From NCBI GenBank assembly GCA_028753945.1, contig JAPNXP010000003.1:2294001-2358000 (forward strand): 64,000 nt of DNA, in the 5' to 3' direction. The position numbers and the translations under genes were made by a program. Source of the DNA: Hexactinellida sp. DTS-2022. Taxonomy: Eukaryota > Porifera > Hexactinellida. Under the pieces are notes generated by a model. It searched no databases. It was not told the DNA's origin and worked only from the letters and a program-made list of their open reading frames with translations. Shown piece by piece: positions 1 through 11,700 of this stretch (the first letter of the stretch is position 1; the number at the start of each line of letters is the position of its first letter).

Positions 1-113
1 ATTATAGGAAATTAACCCGCCATGTAATTAACGCGAATTGCTCCAATTCGCGTTAATTTCCGTCGTATTAATTTCATGGCGCGTTAATGTCCTATAATAA
101 GGTCATTAGACTA
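1..113. mobile_element. Palindromic MITE, copy 1 (possibly cut by window start)
   Basis: The two ends are complementary (attataggaaattaac at the left, the complementary gcgttaat...cctataat at the right), with an inner palindrome built on gcgaattgctccaattcgc. The same family recurs at 174-246 and 53244-53378. There is no coding capacity. The transposon superfamily is not clear from the ends. Confidence 0.6.
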
Positions 114-173
114 GGACAGAATATATCCGGGAGTATAATTAGACTAGGACATTATATACTCGGGGGGTATACC

Positions 174-246
174 TTATTATAGGAAATTAACGCGAATTGC
201 TCCAATTCGCGTTAATTTCATGGCGCGTTAATTTCCTATAATAAGT
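174..246. mobile_element. Palindromic MITE, copy 2
   Basis: This is a near-perfect 73-bp palindrome running from ttattataggaaattaac to its complement, a shortened form of the element at 1-113. It lies just upstream of the first open reading frame. Confidence 0.6.
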
Positions 247-512
247 ATTAATATTAGGATCTCTTAGACAGAATTTGCGTTTGAGGCAATAATTACGACT
301 AAATTATGACCCCTGCACATATTTTGAGAGTCTTGGGATATTCGTAACAAATCTTTTGACTTCACTAAATTATCAATTGGAAATACTGATAGGAAACTCA
401 ATCTTCTCAGAAATCTCATTAAATTCATACAAACATATTGTTATGATTTCATTTTATTTCAACAGGGCCCGTATATTGAATATGTTACTAATTACACAAC
501 ATTGCATTAGTG

Positions 513-1712
513 ATGATATACTTAATAATATTCTTAGTCCTGTGTGCTGTATTCTTGGCGTATGCCACACATTTCGCATGGACAGTCAGAACGAATATCG
601 GTCGATTCGCGTCTCTAATCGACGCTGAATCCTTTGCACACAGATATAAAGCGAAATTACAGATAAACACTACTAGCAAACAAATTATTTATGGTCAGAA
701 ATACAGCAAATATTCCACAGATCCCATATCGCTGTTCTATAATGAAATTATATTAATATTCTACCCAGTGATTGCTAATACGATATACTACTCAATAGAT
801 AGGAATGAGTATAGAGATTGTTTCTATGAATCTCTGGCGTATTTAACAGGGAGAGAAAAAGTTGTTATTATTCGCGATGTTAAATGGTACTTCATTAAGA
901 ATTTCTTTCGCATGCGCAGTTTTTATCAGATTCTATTTAGCATGAGACAACTTAAAACGATTTTACCTTTCGTGCCACATAATATATTGTTAGATCCAGA
1001 TAGAGTTCTTAGCTATGTGCCAAATCAAATGAAAATAAATACAAAGTTAACTTTAGTGGAAATAGATTCATTTTCCCGATTTCAAATCCGCGCATTGTAT
1101 ACACAATCCCATAACTCTACTGATATGAGGATTCGTGTCCTCAATAATTTAATGAGAATTGCTAAGAGGAGTAAACACAAAATTATGTTATCTAGAAGTG
1201 AGAGAAACATTTTAGACCCCACATTCTCTTCGTCATTACAACAGTCAACTCTACCTGTTGCTCTTATCGAAGCGGAAATACAGAGAACTCGCGAATTTTC
1301 CAACCATTTGGGGTCTGTTAGAATCGGGAACTGTAATCTACATGCTTTAGGCCACAATTTAATTCCACTCTTCGCGGCAGATTTGCATAAACGATTAGCG
1401 AAATCTAACACTCCACGTAGCACCAATCGCATCATATTATGCTATCACAAAACTGGGAAGTTGAGCTACTATACCACTCTATACCAGCATCAATACAAAG
1501 TGTTAAAATTCGCCCGGAAACTAGGACACTTAGAAGATGAGATGATAGTATTAAGCTGTTTCAATAAAGCAAAATGCGAACTGAACCATGGATACAACAA
1601 GATAGACTCGTTCATAAGACTAATACAGAGTAGTTGGAAAATGTTGTGTAGAGACTCACAGGTATTTCTTGTCAACAACCAATCATACATAGAATCTTTA
1701 TTGCAGGAGTAA
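513..1712 (+). CDS. Unrecognised single-exon membrane-anchored protein, 399 aa
   Basis: An uninterrupted frame of 399 codons. The first ATG after an in-frame stop (489-491) is at 513, so I place the start there. Residues 1-22 form a strongly hydrophobic segment (MIYLIIFLVLCAVFLAY), a likely signal anchor or uncleaved signal peptide. The remainder is basic and soluble-looking, with many Arg/Lys/Tyr and no repeats, zinc-finger or catalytic motif that I can name. It is flanked upstream by palindromic MITEs and downstream by transposon debris. It could be a lineage-specific gene, the terminal exon of a gene beginning outside the window, or an orphan transposon gene. I do not recognise the family and assign no function. 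The unbroken length and ordinary composition suggest real coding sequence. Confidence 0.55.
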   Translation: MIYLIIFLVLCAVFLAYATHFAWTVRTNIGRFASLIDAESFAHRYKAKLQINTTSKQIIYGQKYSKYSTDPISLFYNEIILIFYPVIANTIYYSIDRNEYRDCFYESLAYLTGREKVVIIRDVKWYFIKNFFRMRSFYQILFSMRQLKTILPFVPHNILLDPDRVLSYVPNQMKINTKLTLVEIDSFSRFQIRALYTQSHNSTDMRIRVLNNLMRIAKRSKHKIMLSRSERNILDPTFSSSLQQSTLPVALIEAEIQRTREFSNHLGSVRIGNCNLHALGHNLIPLFAADLHKRLAKSNTPRSTNRIILCYHKTGKLSYYTTLYQHQYKVLKFARKLGHLEDEMIVLSCFNKAKCELNHGYNKIDSFIRLIQSSWKMLCRDSQVFLVNNQSYIESLLQE

Positions 1713-2135
1713 TTCATATTTATTGTGTTAGTAGTTGTACTACATTAACTTTATTGTTGCATGTTCTCTTGATCCTTAATTAATTGCATATACCGTGTGT
1801 TAATTTTATCTTTATTCTCCTATAATTAGCAACTTTTATTTTATGATCACAAGTACAATTAGTGATGTATATTTTGAAAAATAAGATCTTGTCTTCAGTC
1901 TTTTATCTATCGCTGAAATTGTCTCTCACACGAACACCTAAATTATTTACGAAAGCGCTCAAAGGCAAGGTACATCGAACCTTGTAGGGACCTCTGCTCG
2001 AGGTTATTCAGGCGACGCAATCCCTATCATGGTGAGCCCAGATAATGGAAACGCGACCTGCAACGGCACATCCCCAGTGGCGAAAAACAAGTAACACTTT
2101 TCAATTTAAAGTGTATTGCGGGAAAGGCAACGCAA

Positions 2136-2161
2136 CTGACGAGTCCAAGCCGGGACGAAAC
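2136..2161 (+). ncRNA. Hammerhead-ribozyme-like core motif
   Basis: The run ctgacga, then a potential 4-bp stem gtcc/ggac closing a 6-nt loop, then gaaac, matches the conserved CUGANGA, stem II and GAAA core of hammerhead ribozymes. I could not find convincing stems I and III or a well-placed NUH cleavage site on either side, so this may be a decayed copy or a chance match. It sits at the end of a relatively GC-rich 200-bp patch (about 1960-2175). Confidence 0.3.
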
Positions 2162-2288
2162 ACAAAGAATATCAGGTGAGTTGTAATTAATTAATTATTT
2201 TAGTTGTGAGTGTCTGTTTAAATCATTATATCAAATTCAAGACTTTAAATTACAGTGGAAAATAGTTATTTGTTTATGTTACAATAGT

Positions 2289-2433
2289 CATAGGCGTCGG
2301 AAATGGGCCCGCCGGCCCAATCGATTCCGGGGCCGCTACATTCACGGCATCACTAATTAGCACAACTATGAGCCGGGTAGACCCTTCGGGCTGCCCGGCC
2401 CATGCCGGGTGGCCGGTGGATCCGACGCCTATG
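2289..2433. mobile_element. hAT-type MITE
   Basis: 145-bp element with terminal inverted repeats cataggcgtcgga / tccgacgcctatg. It is flanked by a perfect 8-bp target duplication acaatagt (2281-2288 and 2434-2441). The interior is GC-rich, unlike its surroundings. A second copy in opposite orientation is at 4440-4580. Confidence 0.85.
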
Positions 2434-4044
2434 ACAATAGTTTAATCTTAATCTTCGCGATAAAGTATTAGACACAAGTTATTACAAATATTAGTTTAGG
2501 TAGGAATGTATATTGACGATCTCTCCAATCTAAACACAAGTCATGTTTTTATCGAAAAGTAGTTAAAACGAATATCCGGTTCAATCTAATATTCTTTCAA
2601 ACGAATATTCGTTTGGGAACGAACGAATATTCGAATATTCGGTATATTCGTTTCAGCCCTAGTTTAAATCAGTCGACTCCGCTTAATTGGGTAACTTTGA
2701 TCCGAGGATAGTTTGACCCAATTCAGCAGAATCTACTGATGTATGTGTTTTGATTGAGCTGTGTCTGGTTTATATAGTTTAGTATGTTAATTACAATAGT
2801 TACGCTATATGAGAGTACCTGCTATCTGGGATTCAACACCAGCTTAGGATTAGTGTAGCTATTGTACTGTATGTGTCCAGTCTAATCTGTGTCTGTATAT
2901 TTACAGCAACTAATAATTCTTCCCTCTAGCCATTAATTTTGTATATCCTTTTGTAAATTGTATCATAAATATAGTGTATTTTGTAATATATTTCCGCTGA
3001 TTTCGTATTGCAAACCTTGTTATATTATAGTATATGTATAAGCATATATGATATATGTAGTTATATTTAGTTTGGGTTGGGTTTAGTAATCAAAATTTAT
3101 TTTAAACTAATCGGATCGTATTAATAGTAGACATGTTCAGACCGTTGGGATAGTATATTACAATAATTTGGAAGATGCCTGAAGCAGAAAGAAATATTAT
3201 CTAAAATCATATAAATTATAATACAAAATCCAATGAAACAGGTCTAAATGACAAAATGTATAGAAATATAAATTAAAATGAAGAAGAATTAGATATTGAG
3301 AAGAATTAATGTTGAACTGTATGAAATGCATATGCTCAATATATTTATACTGAAAGTTATTACTAAGTTATCAAGAACGACTTAAAATCAGACGGTATGA
3401 CAGTATCCATGGTTTAGCTATAGTAACGAGTTAAAATCAGACGCAACAGTACAACATTGATTTCAAATAAATGTTGTTTTACCATGGATTTATTGTAATT
3501 AACTTAATCTACATGGCCGTCGCACGGCTCTGGAAAGTCTTCGGCCAATACTTGACCCTCGTATATAATAAAGTTACAGCAATTGCAAACCAGCAGGACG
3601 CGTGTTACGTCTATGTTGTAAATTAGTGGAATAAGTTGAGTCCTATTGTTTGAGACATGATACATGTTGGTTTTAGGCACATTGGGGCCAGTGATGTGCT
3701 CCGTTAGTCAGTAGCGGAGTAACGGTAACGGGCATCGACAAGTAACGGTAACGGAAAAAAGTAACGGTGACGGACATCCGTTACTTTTAACTAGTTATCG
3801 TTATCTTTAATCAGTTACTCTTACCATTACATTACCGTTACTGCGTTAAACACATTCCAATGCCGTTACTTTTAATGAGTTACCGTTACATTAACCTATA
3901 GTACCTGTTGAAAGCCAGGTTAATTTTGAATTTTCATTAATTTGTTTACCTATTTTGTAGACAACAATAATAAATATTCATAATAGAAACACTTTTTGAC
4001 TATTCAAAATTTTGACTATGTATTTGTGACTATTCGATATAGTA

Positions 4045-4186
4045 CAGTCGAAACCATTTTTTTCTAACCAATTCTTTGCATAAGAAAAATCCGATAGTTA
4101 GAATAAACCAATTGAAAATAAAACAAAATTGGAATTTCTTACACATTTAGAATAAATAGTTAGTTAGAAAAAAACGGTTTCGACTG
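4045..4186. mobile_element. Tc1/mariner-type MITE (cagtcgaaacc family)
   Basis: Terminal inverted repeats cagtcgaaacc / ggtttcgactg extend into a longer imperfect palindrome, with a TA on both sides. The same ends bound the composite element at 60226-62306. Confidence 0.75.
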
Positions 4187-4439
4187 TATTTAGTTTATTG
4201 AAATCTAATTTAAGCTGTTATACTAATCGATCACTAGACAGTATATACCATATTGCTTCGAATAAGCTCCCCGGCGCTTATTGTTTTCGTGGGCCAAAAT
4301 TGTCCTGAAATTTATTTTGAAAATTCCAGAAAATAAATATTTAGGTAGGTTCTAATGGTTCTCACCGACAGTATACAACATACTGTAGTTTCCAAAATCA
4401 ATGGAATTACTCTCCAGTGATTAATTAATGTGTTAAAAT

Positions 4440-4580
4440 CATAGGCGTCGGACCCACCCGGCATGGGCCGGGCAGCCAGGCTGCCCGGTTATTTATTTAT
4501 GCCGTGAATGTAGCGGCCCCAGATTCGATTGGGCCGACCCCGGAGCCTTAGGGCCGGCGGGCCCATGTCCGACACCTATG
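4440..4580. mobile_element. hAT-type MITE, second copy
   Basis: Same family as 2289-2433 but inverted. TIRs are cataggcgtcgga / tccgacacctatg and the 8-bp duplication is gttaaaat (4432-4439 and 4581-4588). It is inserted inside the 3689-5197 element and is therefore younger than it. Confidence 0.85.
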
Positions 4581-4691
4581 GTTAAAATTTTATATTACCA
4601 TTGTTATTTTATTGACCCGGCGTTTATTCGGAGAAATACTGTACTTTAGTATGTTTTTATTATTTTTATAAACTACTTTTATTTGGTATTA

Positions 4692-4896
4692 CAGTAGAGC
4701 CTCTGAACAACGGACACCTTGGGACCGGAACCGTTGTCCGTTATTTAGAGGTTGTCCGCTATTTAGAGGTTGTCCGCTATTTAGAGGTTGCTTTTCTATT
4801 AGACATATGCTAAATAAATAAATCCGTGCCACGAGGGTTGTCCGTTATTTAGAGGTTGTCCGCTATTTGGAGTGTCCGTTATGGGAGGCTCCACTG
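4692..4896. mobile_element. pogo/Tigger-type MITE (cagtagagcctctgaac family)
   Basis: TIRs cagtagagcctc / gaggctccactg lie between TA dinucleotides. The interior repeats the phrase gttgtccgctatttagagg. Further copies are at 32447-32614, 47376-47562 and, shortened, from 55693. Confidence 0.8.
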
Positions 4897-5312
4897 TATA
4901 CCTTGTACATATTTAGGTATTTCGATTCGTTATACCTCGGTGTACTTATACCATCGGTATACCAAAATCTCTAATTATACCCGGCAGGGTTGATAAAAAT
5001 TATAATTTTTTTAATAATAAAAAAAATCCGATTTTTTTAATTTAAGGTAACGGTAAGCTTTTAAAGGTAAACGGAGTAACTGAACAAAAGTAACGGAGTA
5101 ACGGTAACGGAAGAAAAAAAGTAACGGTAATGGGAGAAAAAAGTAACAGTAGCGGAACATATAAAGTAACGGTAACGGAGTAACGGGTGATTCACTGATT
5201 GGGGCCCACTATAATTTAGGGTTGTTTGATTTAAATCAAAATTCTGATTTAACAAGACAAGTATGTTGTTTACTAATCCATTTTATTTTAATATTTTTTT
5301 TGTGATTTACTA

Positions 5313-5385
5313 ATAATCATGCGAGACCGCGCCGCAGCAGTTGGGCTCTCCGTCGCGAAGCGACCGAGGCCGAAGTGCTCGTATA
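5313..5385. repeat. Helitron-like dispersed repeat, terminal fragment
   Basis: Carries the GC-rich terminal signature seen repeatedly here: cgtcgcgaagcgaccg followed by gccgaagtgctcgtatata. Related ends occur near 15593, 33450-33512, 40172, 44480-44580 and 47756. Assignment to Helitrons is an inference from the terminal hairpin-like form, not from a replicase gene. Confidence 0.4.
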
Positions 5386-5395
5386 TATAATTATA

Positions 5396-5580
5396 CAGTC
5401 AACTCCGCTTAAGGCTAAATTCCTTCTGGAATTGAAAAACCCAAATAACTTCCTTACCTGTATTCTATTTAGCTTTATGTATTAGCTATCATTTAATAGA
5501 GCCACCGGTTAATAGATATCTCGCTTAATCGGGTCAAAGCAACCTGGTCCCGAGGTGACTCTATTAAGCAGAGTTGACTG
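5396..5580. mobile_element. pogo-type MITE (cagtcaactccgctta family)
   Basis: TIRs cagtcaactccgctta / taagcagagttgactg with TA on both flanks. It lies about 200 bp upstream of the DENND1 start codon. Confidence 0.7.
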
Positions 5581-5787
5581 TAACTATATACAGACTATGT
5601 GTGTTTTAATAGTATATATAACTTATTTCATTTCGGATAAAATGTCGTACGTAACGTCGAAGTTGGTAAGATATCTGTGACATATGGAAGGGCCTCTACT
5701 TTTGGGAATTTTGCGTTACGTACGTTTGAACGCCTACTATAGCGAAGTTTACTGAATATATTATTACTAACTATTCTCTAGCTTATA

Positions 5788-8700
5788 ATGGTTTCCCGGT
5801 TAAACCTAAAGCCTGAAGAGATTTACCAATTCTATGCTGAAGTACGATGGGATCCTCCCATTGGCTCGAATTCACAGCCAAGTATGAACATATGTATAGA
5901 CATGATATACCCGCCGAAATATCCGGTAGATAATGAGACAGCCAAACAACTGAATAAATTCTGTTTTCCAACTGGTGAGCCAAGATTCTCCTCTGCAGAG
6001 AGATTCTGTTTTGTGTTGACAGATCAAGATGGGCTATTTCGTTTCGGTTATTGCCGTTATGACACAATCAGGAAATGCTGTATGTTCCTTCTATCCTACC
6101 TGCCGTGGTTTGATTGTTTCTATTCGTTTCTCTTAATGCTACAGGGATACATATCTTCCGGCGGTTAGTTTTATCAAATATTATTATGTCATTACTATAG
6201 GCATTACAGAGTCCTGTATTATTGTAAGTAAGCGATTCCCAACCTTTTTCCAACCGTGGACCCCCTATAGCTAATATTAGATATTCTGAGGACTCCTCCC
6301 ATATACCGTAATACAAATCTTGAGATCTGAGGACCCCAGTTTTGGAACCACTGTTGTAAGTACAGTAGAACTCTTTAATTTGATTTAATGCTTCGTCATC
6401 AAAACGAACGAATATTCAAATATTCCTTCGTTTAGAAAAAGGTTCGTTTGTTACATTTCGAATATTCGTTTCAGCCCTAATTAAAATATTATTTTTAGAC
6501 GCCTTTGTAATCGTTGCCATTTATTTCTCCATCTCTTCTAATAGGAAAAGATGAGAGAAAGCGTTTCATGCCTAATCTCCTATTGGAAAGACTCCACTCT
6601 ATGTCTATCCCGCTCCCAGAAGTATCTTTAGTCAGTCTCTGTGTAAACGGGTCTCTAACTCTACAGGAAGCTCTCACAACGCCGCAAGGTATACGATTAA
6701 TCAAATAATGAGAAATCGCCTAAATAATTAACTCTGCCAACGAATCAACCCACAGTATACATATGTCAACTTGATAATTTACTAAATCAATGCAAATACC
6801 CATGTCGCAACTCGCAAACCCCATTTACATTTACTATTTACCACAGGAACGGCTGTTTGGGCATATGTATATAGTTTTGGAACCATTTAGCAACACAGGG
6901 AATATGACTAGTGTATTACTGGACATGAATTAACTATTCCGTATTTCTCATATGCCCTTCGGAAATCTGATGCAATTATTGATTTGACCTTTAAGAATAT
7001 AAGGTCAAAATAAATGACCGCTTTTCGTAATCAAATGATAATTTGTTCCTCTAGGAAGGTTAAACATTAGATTCGATTCGTTTTCAATAAAATTGCTTGT
7101 AATTGGAATTTTCTATTAGAAGAACAAATATGACACAATTAGTTATACAAATGCACCTAATGAAGATAAGTGTCTCCAAAACTGGGATTATTTACCAGGA
7201 GCTTTAAGATGATCTCGACTCATTTTCTCTGGATTGGAATTTTGAATTCTAGGAATCAGGGTAAATATTATGATACATTCTTTTCATTGACAACACTGAT
7301 CTGTATATATGATACAGAAACTTTTATTGATCAAATGTATCGGAATCTAAATATTAGTTGGTTTGTAGATATCTCATTTTACTGTGCCGACTATACTATA
7401 CTAGTATAATGGCCCAGTATTGAAATAACTGCCTTGGTTAGATTTTTTCTCTCCATGGCCCCTGTCCAGGCTAGACCATAAGTGCCAGAGCTCTGACATT
7501 TCAGGGCAGGTGTCTGATTGATGATTAATGTGCATCTCATGGCCCGATTTTTGAATTTCGATTTTGGAGAACTTTAACGAGATTTTTTTTAGGTTAATTC
7601 TAAATTCTCATTCATGCAATCTCAACTAATGGTCAAAATTAACGAGTGTTATCTTAGCGGCGGATTCATCGGCGGATTCGCAGACCTCACGTTTATGCTA
7701 ATAACTCAAAAAGTTTACGCTGTACGTGAAAAATTTTCACATCAGCGGGAAGATGAAAGTTGTGACAACCCATATATAATCCCAAAATGTCAAAATTCCT
7801 TAAGATGACTCAGCAATTTTCGCTCAAATTTAGACCTCGGTTTTTCCATAATAACTCAAAAATTATCCATCAAATCAAATTTTCCTTTTAATCACATGTC
7901 TATCTCACCTATGACAACCTGTCATGCAAATTTCAAAACAAAATATTCATTTTTGAAAAAAAATTATTAACATAAATTTTTCTAAAATCGGCTTACAATG
8001 ATGATTTGAATACCTATCCAATATCCACAATGTAGAAATATGTTGTCTAATAACTATTGATCAGAATTTATTATATCCTTTGTTTATAATTCAATGATTT
8101 CTCACTATAAATGGTACACTGCCTTTCTTCTACGTGTACTTGATTTTCTTCGAATTTATTTCATTTTTTTCAAACACACTTTTCACTTTTTTTTCAAAGA
8201 TCTTTTTGACTTTACAGCATATTTCTCATCTCCATTTTCTTCTCATTTATTTTCTGCTCTCTTCTTTATTCCTCCAAGTCGATTCTTCCAATTCAAGTGA
8301 GTTTTTTTATTTTATTTGCCTTTTAGCTACTTTGTTATTTATTTTAATAATACCAGGGCAGGCCATGGCCAGACCGATATTTTTACCACTACATTTTGAA
8401 TGATCAGATCTAAAATTTAATTTACAATAACGTGGCCTTCAAGCTTTGGATGCCCAAGTCCGGCGGAAGGAAATACCGCCGGCCTCGAATACTAATATAA
8501 TTACTATATGCAGTCGATACCAACGGACAATAAAAATTTGTTCGCTTTATCCGGAGTTCGTATTAACCGGAGTAATACCCATTCAATCGCCATTGTAAGG
8601 ACCTGATTTTGTGGAACTGTTCTTCTTATCCGGAAATTCGTATTAATTAACCGTGTTCGTACTAACGAGGTTCTACTGTAGTAGTATATATATATGTATT

Positions 8701-11700
8701 GATTAATTATAATAATTATTATTATTTCATCTAGTAATGACTTAATTAACCGTGTTCGTACTAACGAGGTTCTACTGTAGTAGTATATATATATGTATTG
8801 ATTAATTAAAATTATTATTATTATTTCATCTAGTAATGACTTCAATAGAGCAATTCGTGGAAGCTCTCCAGAAACTCGGCTATGAAAGCTTCGATAGCGT
8901 AAGAGATGCTTTGAACAAAGGAGACAAACATAAGCCAAAATCTGTCTGGGGAAAATTATCAATTATTCTTTTTGGAAAAAACAAGGCTACTAAGCGCGAT
9001 TCTCTCAGCTCCAAATGGAGATTGAATAGAGGAAACTTTCAGCATCTCGTAAAGCAAATGATCAGTACGCGTAAGTCTATCACCAATGATGTATCCCGAT
9101 TGGCAGTAGAGCATATCAGTACTCAGTTAGTATCTGCTAGCTCATATCCTGACACTATAGAACTCAGTAAGAGGAGTTTGGATGAAATCGATTTCAGTTT
9201 TCCTAGTTTACAGCGAGACGTAACGAATAACAGTTTGCTAGGTTTATTGGCATCTGGTTGCGATGACTGCCAGCTTTACGGTCTCATGTCTAAGATAGCT
9301 TCTCCTCCTCCCCAAACAGGGAGGACTGATAGCCATTTTTGGTCATTCATAAACTGTAATAATAGTCTATGGTTAGATGCAATGAAATTTTTCAGCTTAG
9401 AGTGTCCGCTTGTTAGTGGTGAGTTCATGCTAGTGGATGACAAACTCCACGACCAGTCGAAAAAGTTTAGTTGCTGTCTAATGGAGTCAATGCAATGGAT
9501 TCGACTAATCAGGCGAAATTGTAACTTAGTGGAAGCGTGGATTTTAGTTGAAAACATTAGTTGTAGGATATTAGAGCTATTCGGGAATTCATATATAGCT
9601 ATCACAGTGCAACAACTAGATTTATTCACTAGCTTTATTCTAGCCTGTCGAGAAAGTTCAGATACTTTAAGCTCATTTCATGAATCTCTGTGCCTAAAAT
9701 TGCATCATACCTCTTCTTCTTCTTCAAATCAACAAGTCCCGGTATTGTCATCTACCGATGACCCGCAACCTGAAATTGTTATTACCTCTAATATCCCTGA
9801 GTCCAAATTGCTAGTGCCATCAGAAGATGACGACAGTACTCTGGGTAATGAAATCATAGTTGAACAATCCATGTTTAGTGAGGAAATCTGTGGTGAATTT
9901 TTGCTAAGTGGAATGGAATGGAAAAGTATTACACTAATTCATGGAGACTCTGTAGTATTTTCTAAAGATTGGACCAATTTATTTAGTTCAAAAATCGAGG
10001 GAAATTTTGTATGTGTTCTTTCTTTTCAATACAAAAAGGTTAATAAACTTAGTAGTAGAAAACAAAATAGCTGTTTTTTTAGAGCTAAAGCAGTGTGTAA
10101 GTTTAAAGATTGTTTTGAATTTACATTTGTAATAAAGAAAGAGCCGTTGGAGTGTAAAATTGATGAAAATATTATTGTGGAGTATGTAGCTTATGGAACC
10201 TTATCTGAACAGCATTTCGATAATACAACTGTGCACTCACGAAATTTATCACATTCGCATAGGTTAGAAGTAGCTAGAGGGGTAGCAGATACATCTGTAA
10301 ATGCATATTTCTATGATCAATTTGATTCTGTAGAGAACACAAACTTAGCGCTTAATTATGGTAACCTAAATAAGGTTAGAAGTTCTGCAGTCCTGCGAAA
10401 AGCTAAATTTGATTTGTCTAGTTTACAGAGGTATTCTAATGATAACTGGACTGAGTTAATTAGCTTACAACAGTATTATAGAAATAGTGTTATTGGCCTT
10501 CATGTTAGAGGTTACATACAGTCACTAAGTCATAATCCTTTTATTGTACATATGTACACTGAAGATCAAATCAAAATATTGAAATTGTTTAAAGATACAA
10601 GAATTGTTCTTCACTTGGATGCCACAGGATCAATTGTTAGGAAAATAGAACCCTCACTAAAGAAAGTATTCTATTACGCTCTAACTGTAAGACATCCTAC
10701 TTACTCCACTAGTCCAATTCCACTAGCAGAAATGATTAGTTCAGGACACACCAGTGCTGAAATAAGTTATTTTTTGCACAAATGGTCCCTTGATGCAAAG
10801 AAAATACTGGGCGATCTAAACATTTCACAAGTTGAAATAGATTTCAGCTGGGTTTTGATTCACAGTTCTTGTAGTATTTTTCTCAAGTGTGATATAGATA
10901 CTTATCTCCATAAGTGTTGGAATATGGTAGATGTAAATTCTGCAGTTAATGAGACGGACTTTAAAGTAATTCTTCACTTATGTTCGGCTCATTTAATGCA
11001 CAGCATAGGATTTCATATAAATAAAAAATTTAAACTACAAAAAGAAGTGAGAAAACTGTTTTTACATAGTATCGGATTTATTGTACGCGCTGTTGAAATG
11101 ACAAGTATCAATAATTTATTCCAATCTTTATGCATTGTATTTATGAGTAGTTCTTTAAGTGCAATAGTAAAGACACATACTCATTTGCTAGAAACATTCA
11201 TTAGTAATGATTCCGTAAACTCCTCAGAGACTAATGAATATTTGGTTGAAGAACATATGGACGATAATAATATTGCTATTGATAACAAGGATAGTAAAAC
11301 ATACAGAGAAAAATCCCCTTTCGGCAAACATTTTGTAAATATTGCAAAAAATTGCAAATCTTGGATCAACAATAATCCAGGAAAAAATGCAGATCCAAAT
11401 CCTTGTTATAATCCGGAGCTTATAGAATACTTGTTAACATTCTTCCTACCTATATTACCTTTATGGAGTGGAATAATCTTAGGACCTATTAGTGTAGCGG
11501 ATAAGAACAAGACTAGCATCTTTAGCAACGCTATTGTGGAGAATTGGATGCGTATTGTGAAGTTAAATATTTTGGAATCCAAAACTAATTTGAGGCCTGG
11601 AGATTTGATACAATTGTTGTATCCTGGTATAGTAAGTAGGTTATCAGCGTTTCAATTTGCCTTTCACCCGCGAGCGAATAAGGTATTTAAAGGTCATAAA

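Larger units (their letters stand above)
3689..5197. mobile_element. hAT-type non-autonomous element, 1.5 kb, with three nested insertions
   Basis: Ends are cagtgatgtgctccgtta and the complementary-type taacgggtgattcactg. An 8-bp duplication attggggc flanks it (3681-3688 and 5198-5205). Both arms are rich in the short repeat gtaacggtaacgg. No transposase is present. Three younger elements sit inside: a mariner-type MITE (4045-4186), a hAT MITE (4440-4580) and a pogo-type MITE (4692-4896). Confidence 0.75.
1713..5787. other. Intergenic region before DENND1, filled with transposons
   Basis: No coding sequence seen. It contains a hammerhead-like motif (2136-2161), a hAT MITE (2289-2433), a tail with the motif cgaatattcgtttcagccct near 2650, a 1.5 kb hAT derivative (3689-5197) with three nested elements, a Helitron-like remnant (about 5313-5385), a pogo-type MITE (5396-5580) and a remnant of a gcgttacgtacg element (about 5640-5740). 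A DENND1 promoter cannot be singled out. Confidence 0.6.

Noticed and set aside
7614-7808. Open frame shared between the left arm and 13324-13560
   Set aside because: It is the inverted repeat of the transposon read in one frame; the identity is due to the arms.
8094-8403. Phe-rich hydrophobic open frames
   Set aside because: They arise from a T-rich low-complexity stretch inside the MULE-like element and have no start context or homology.
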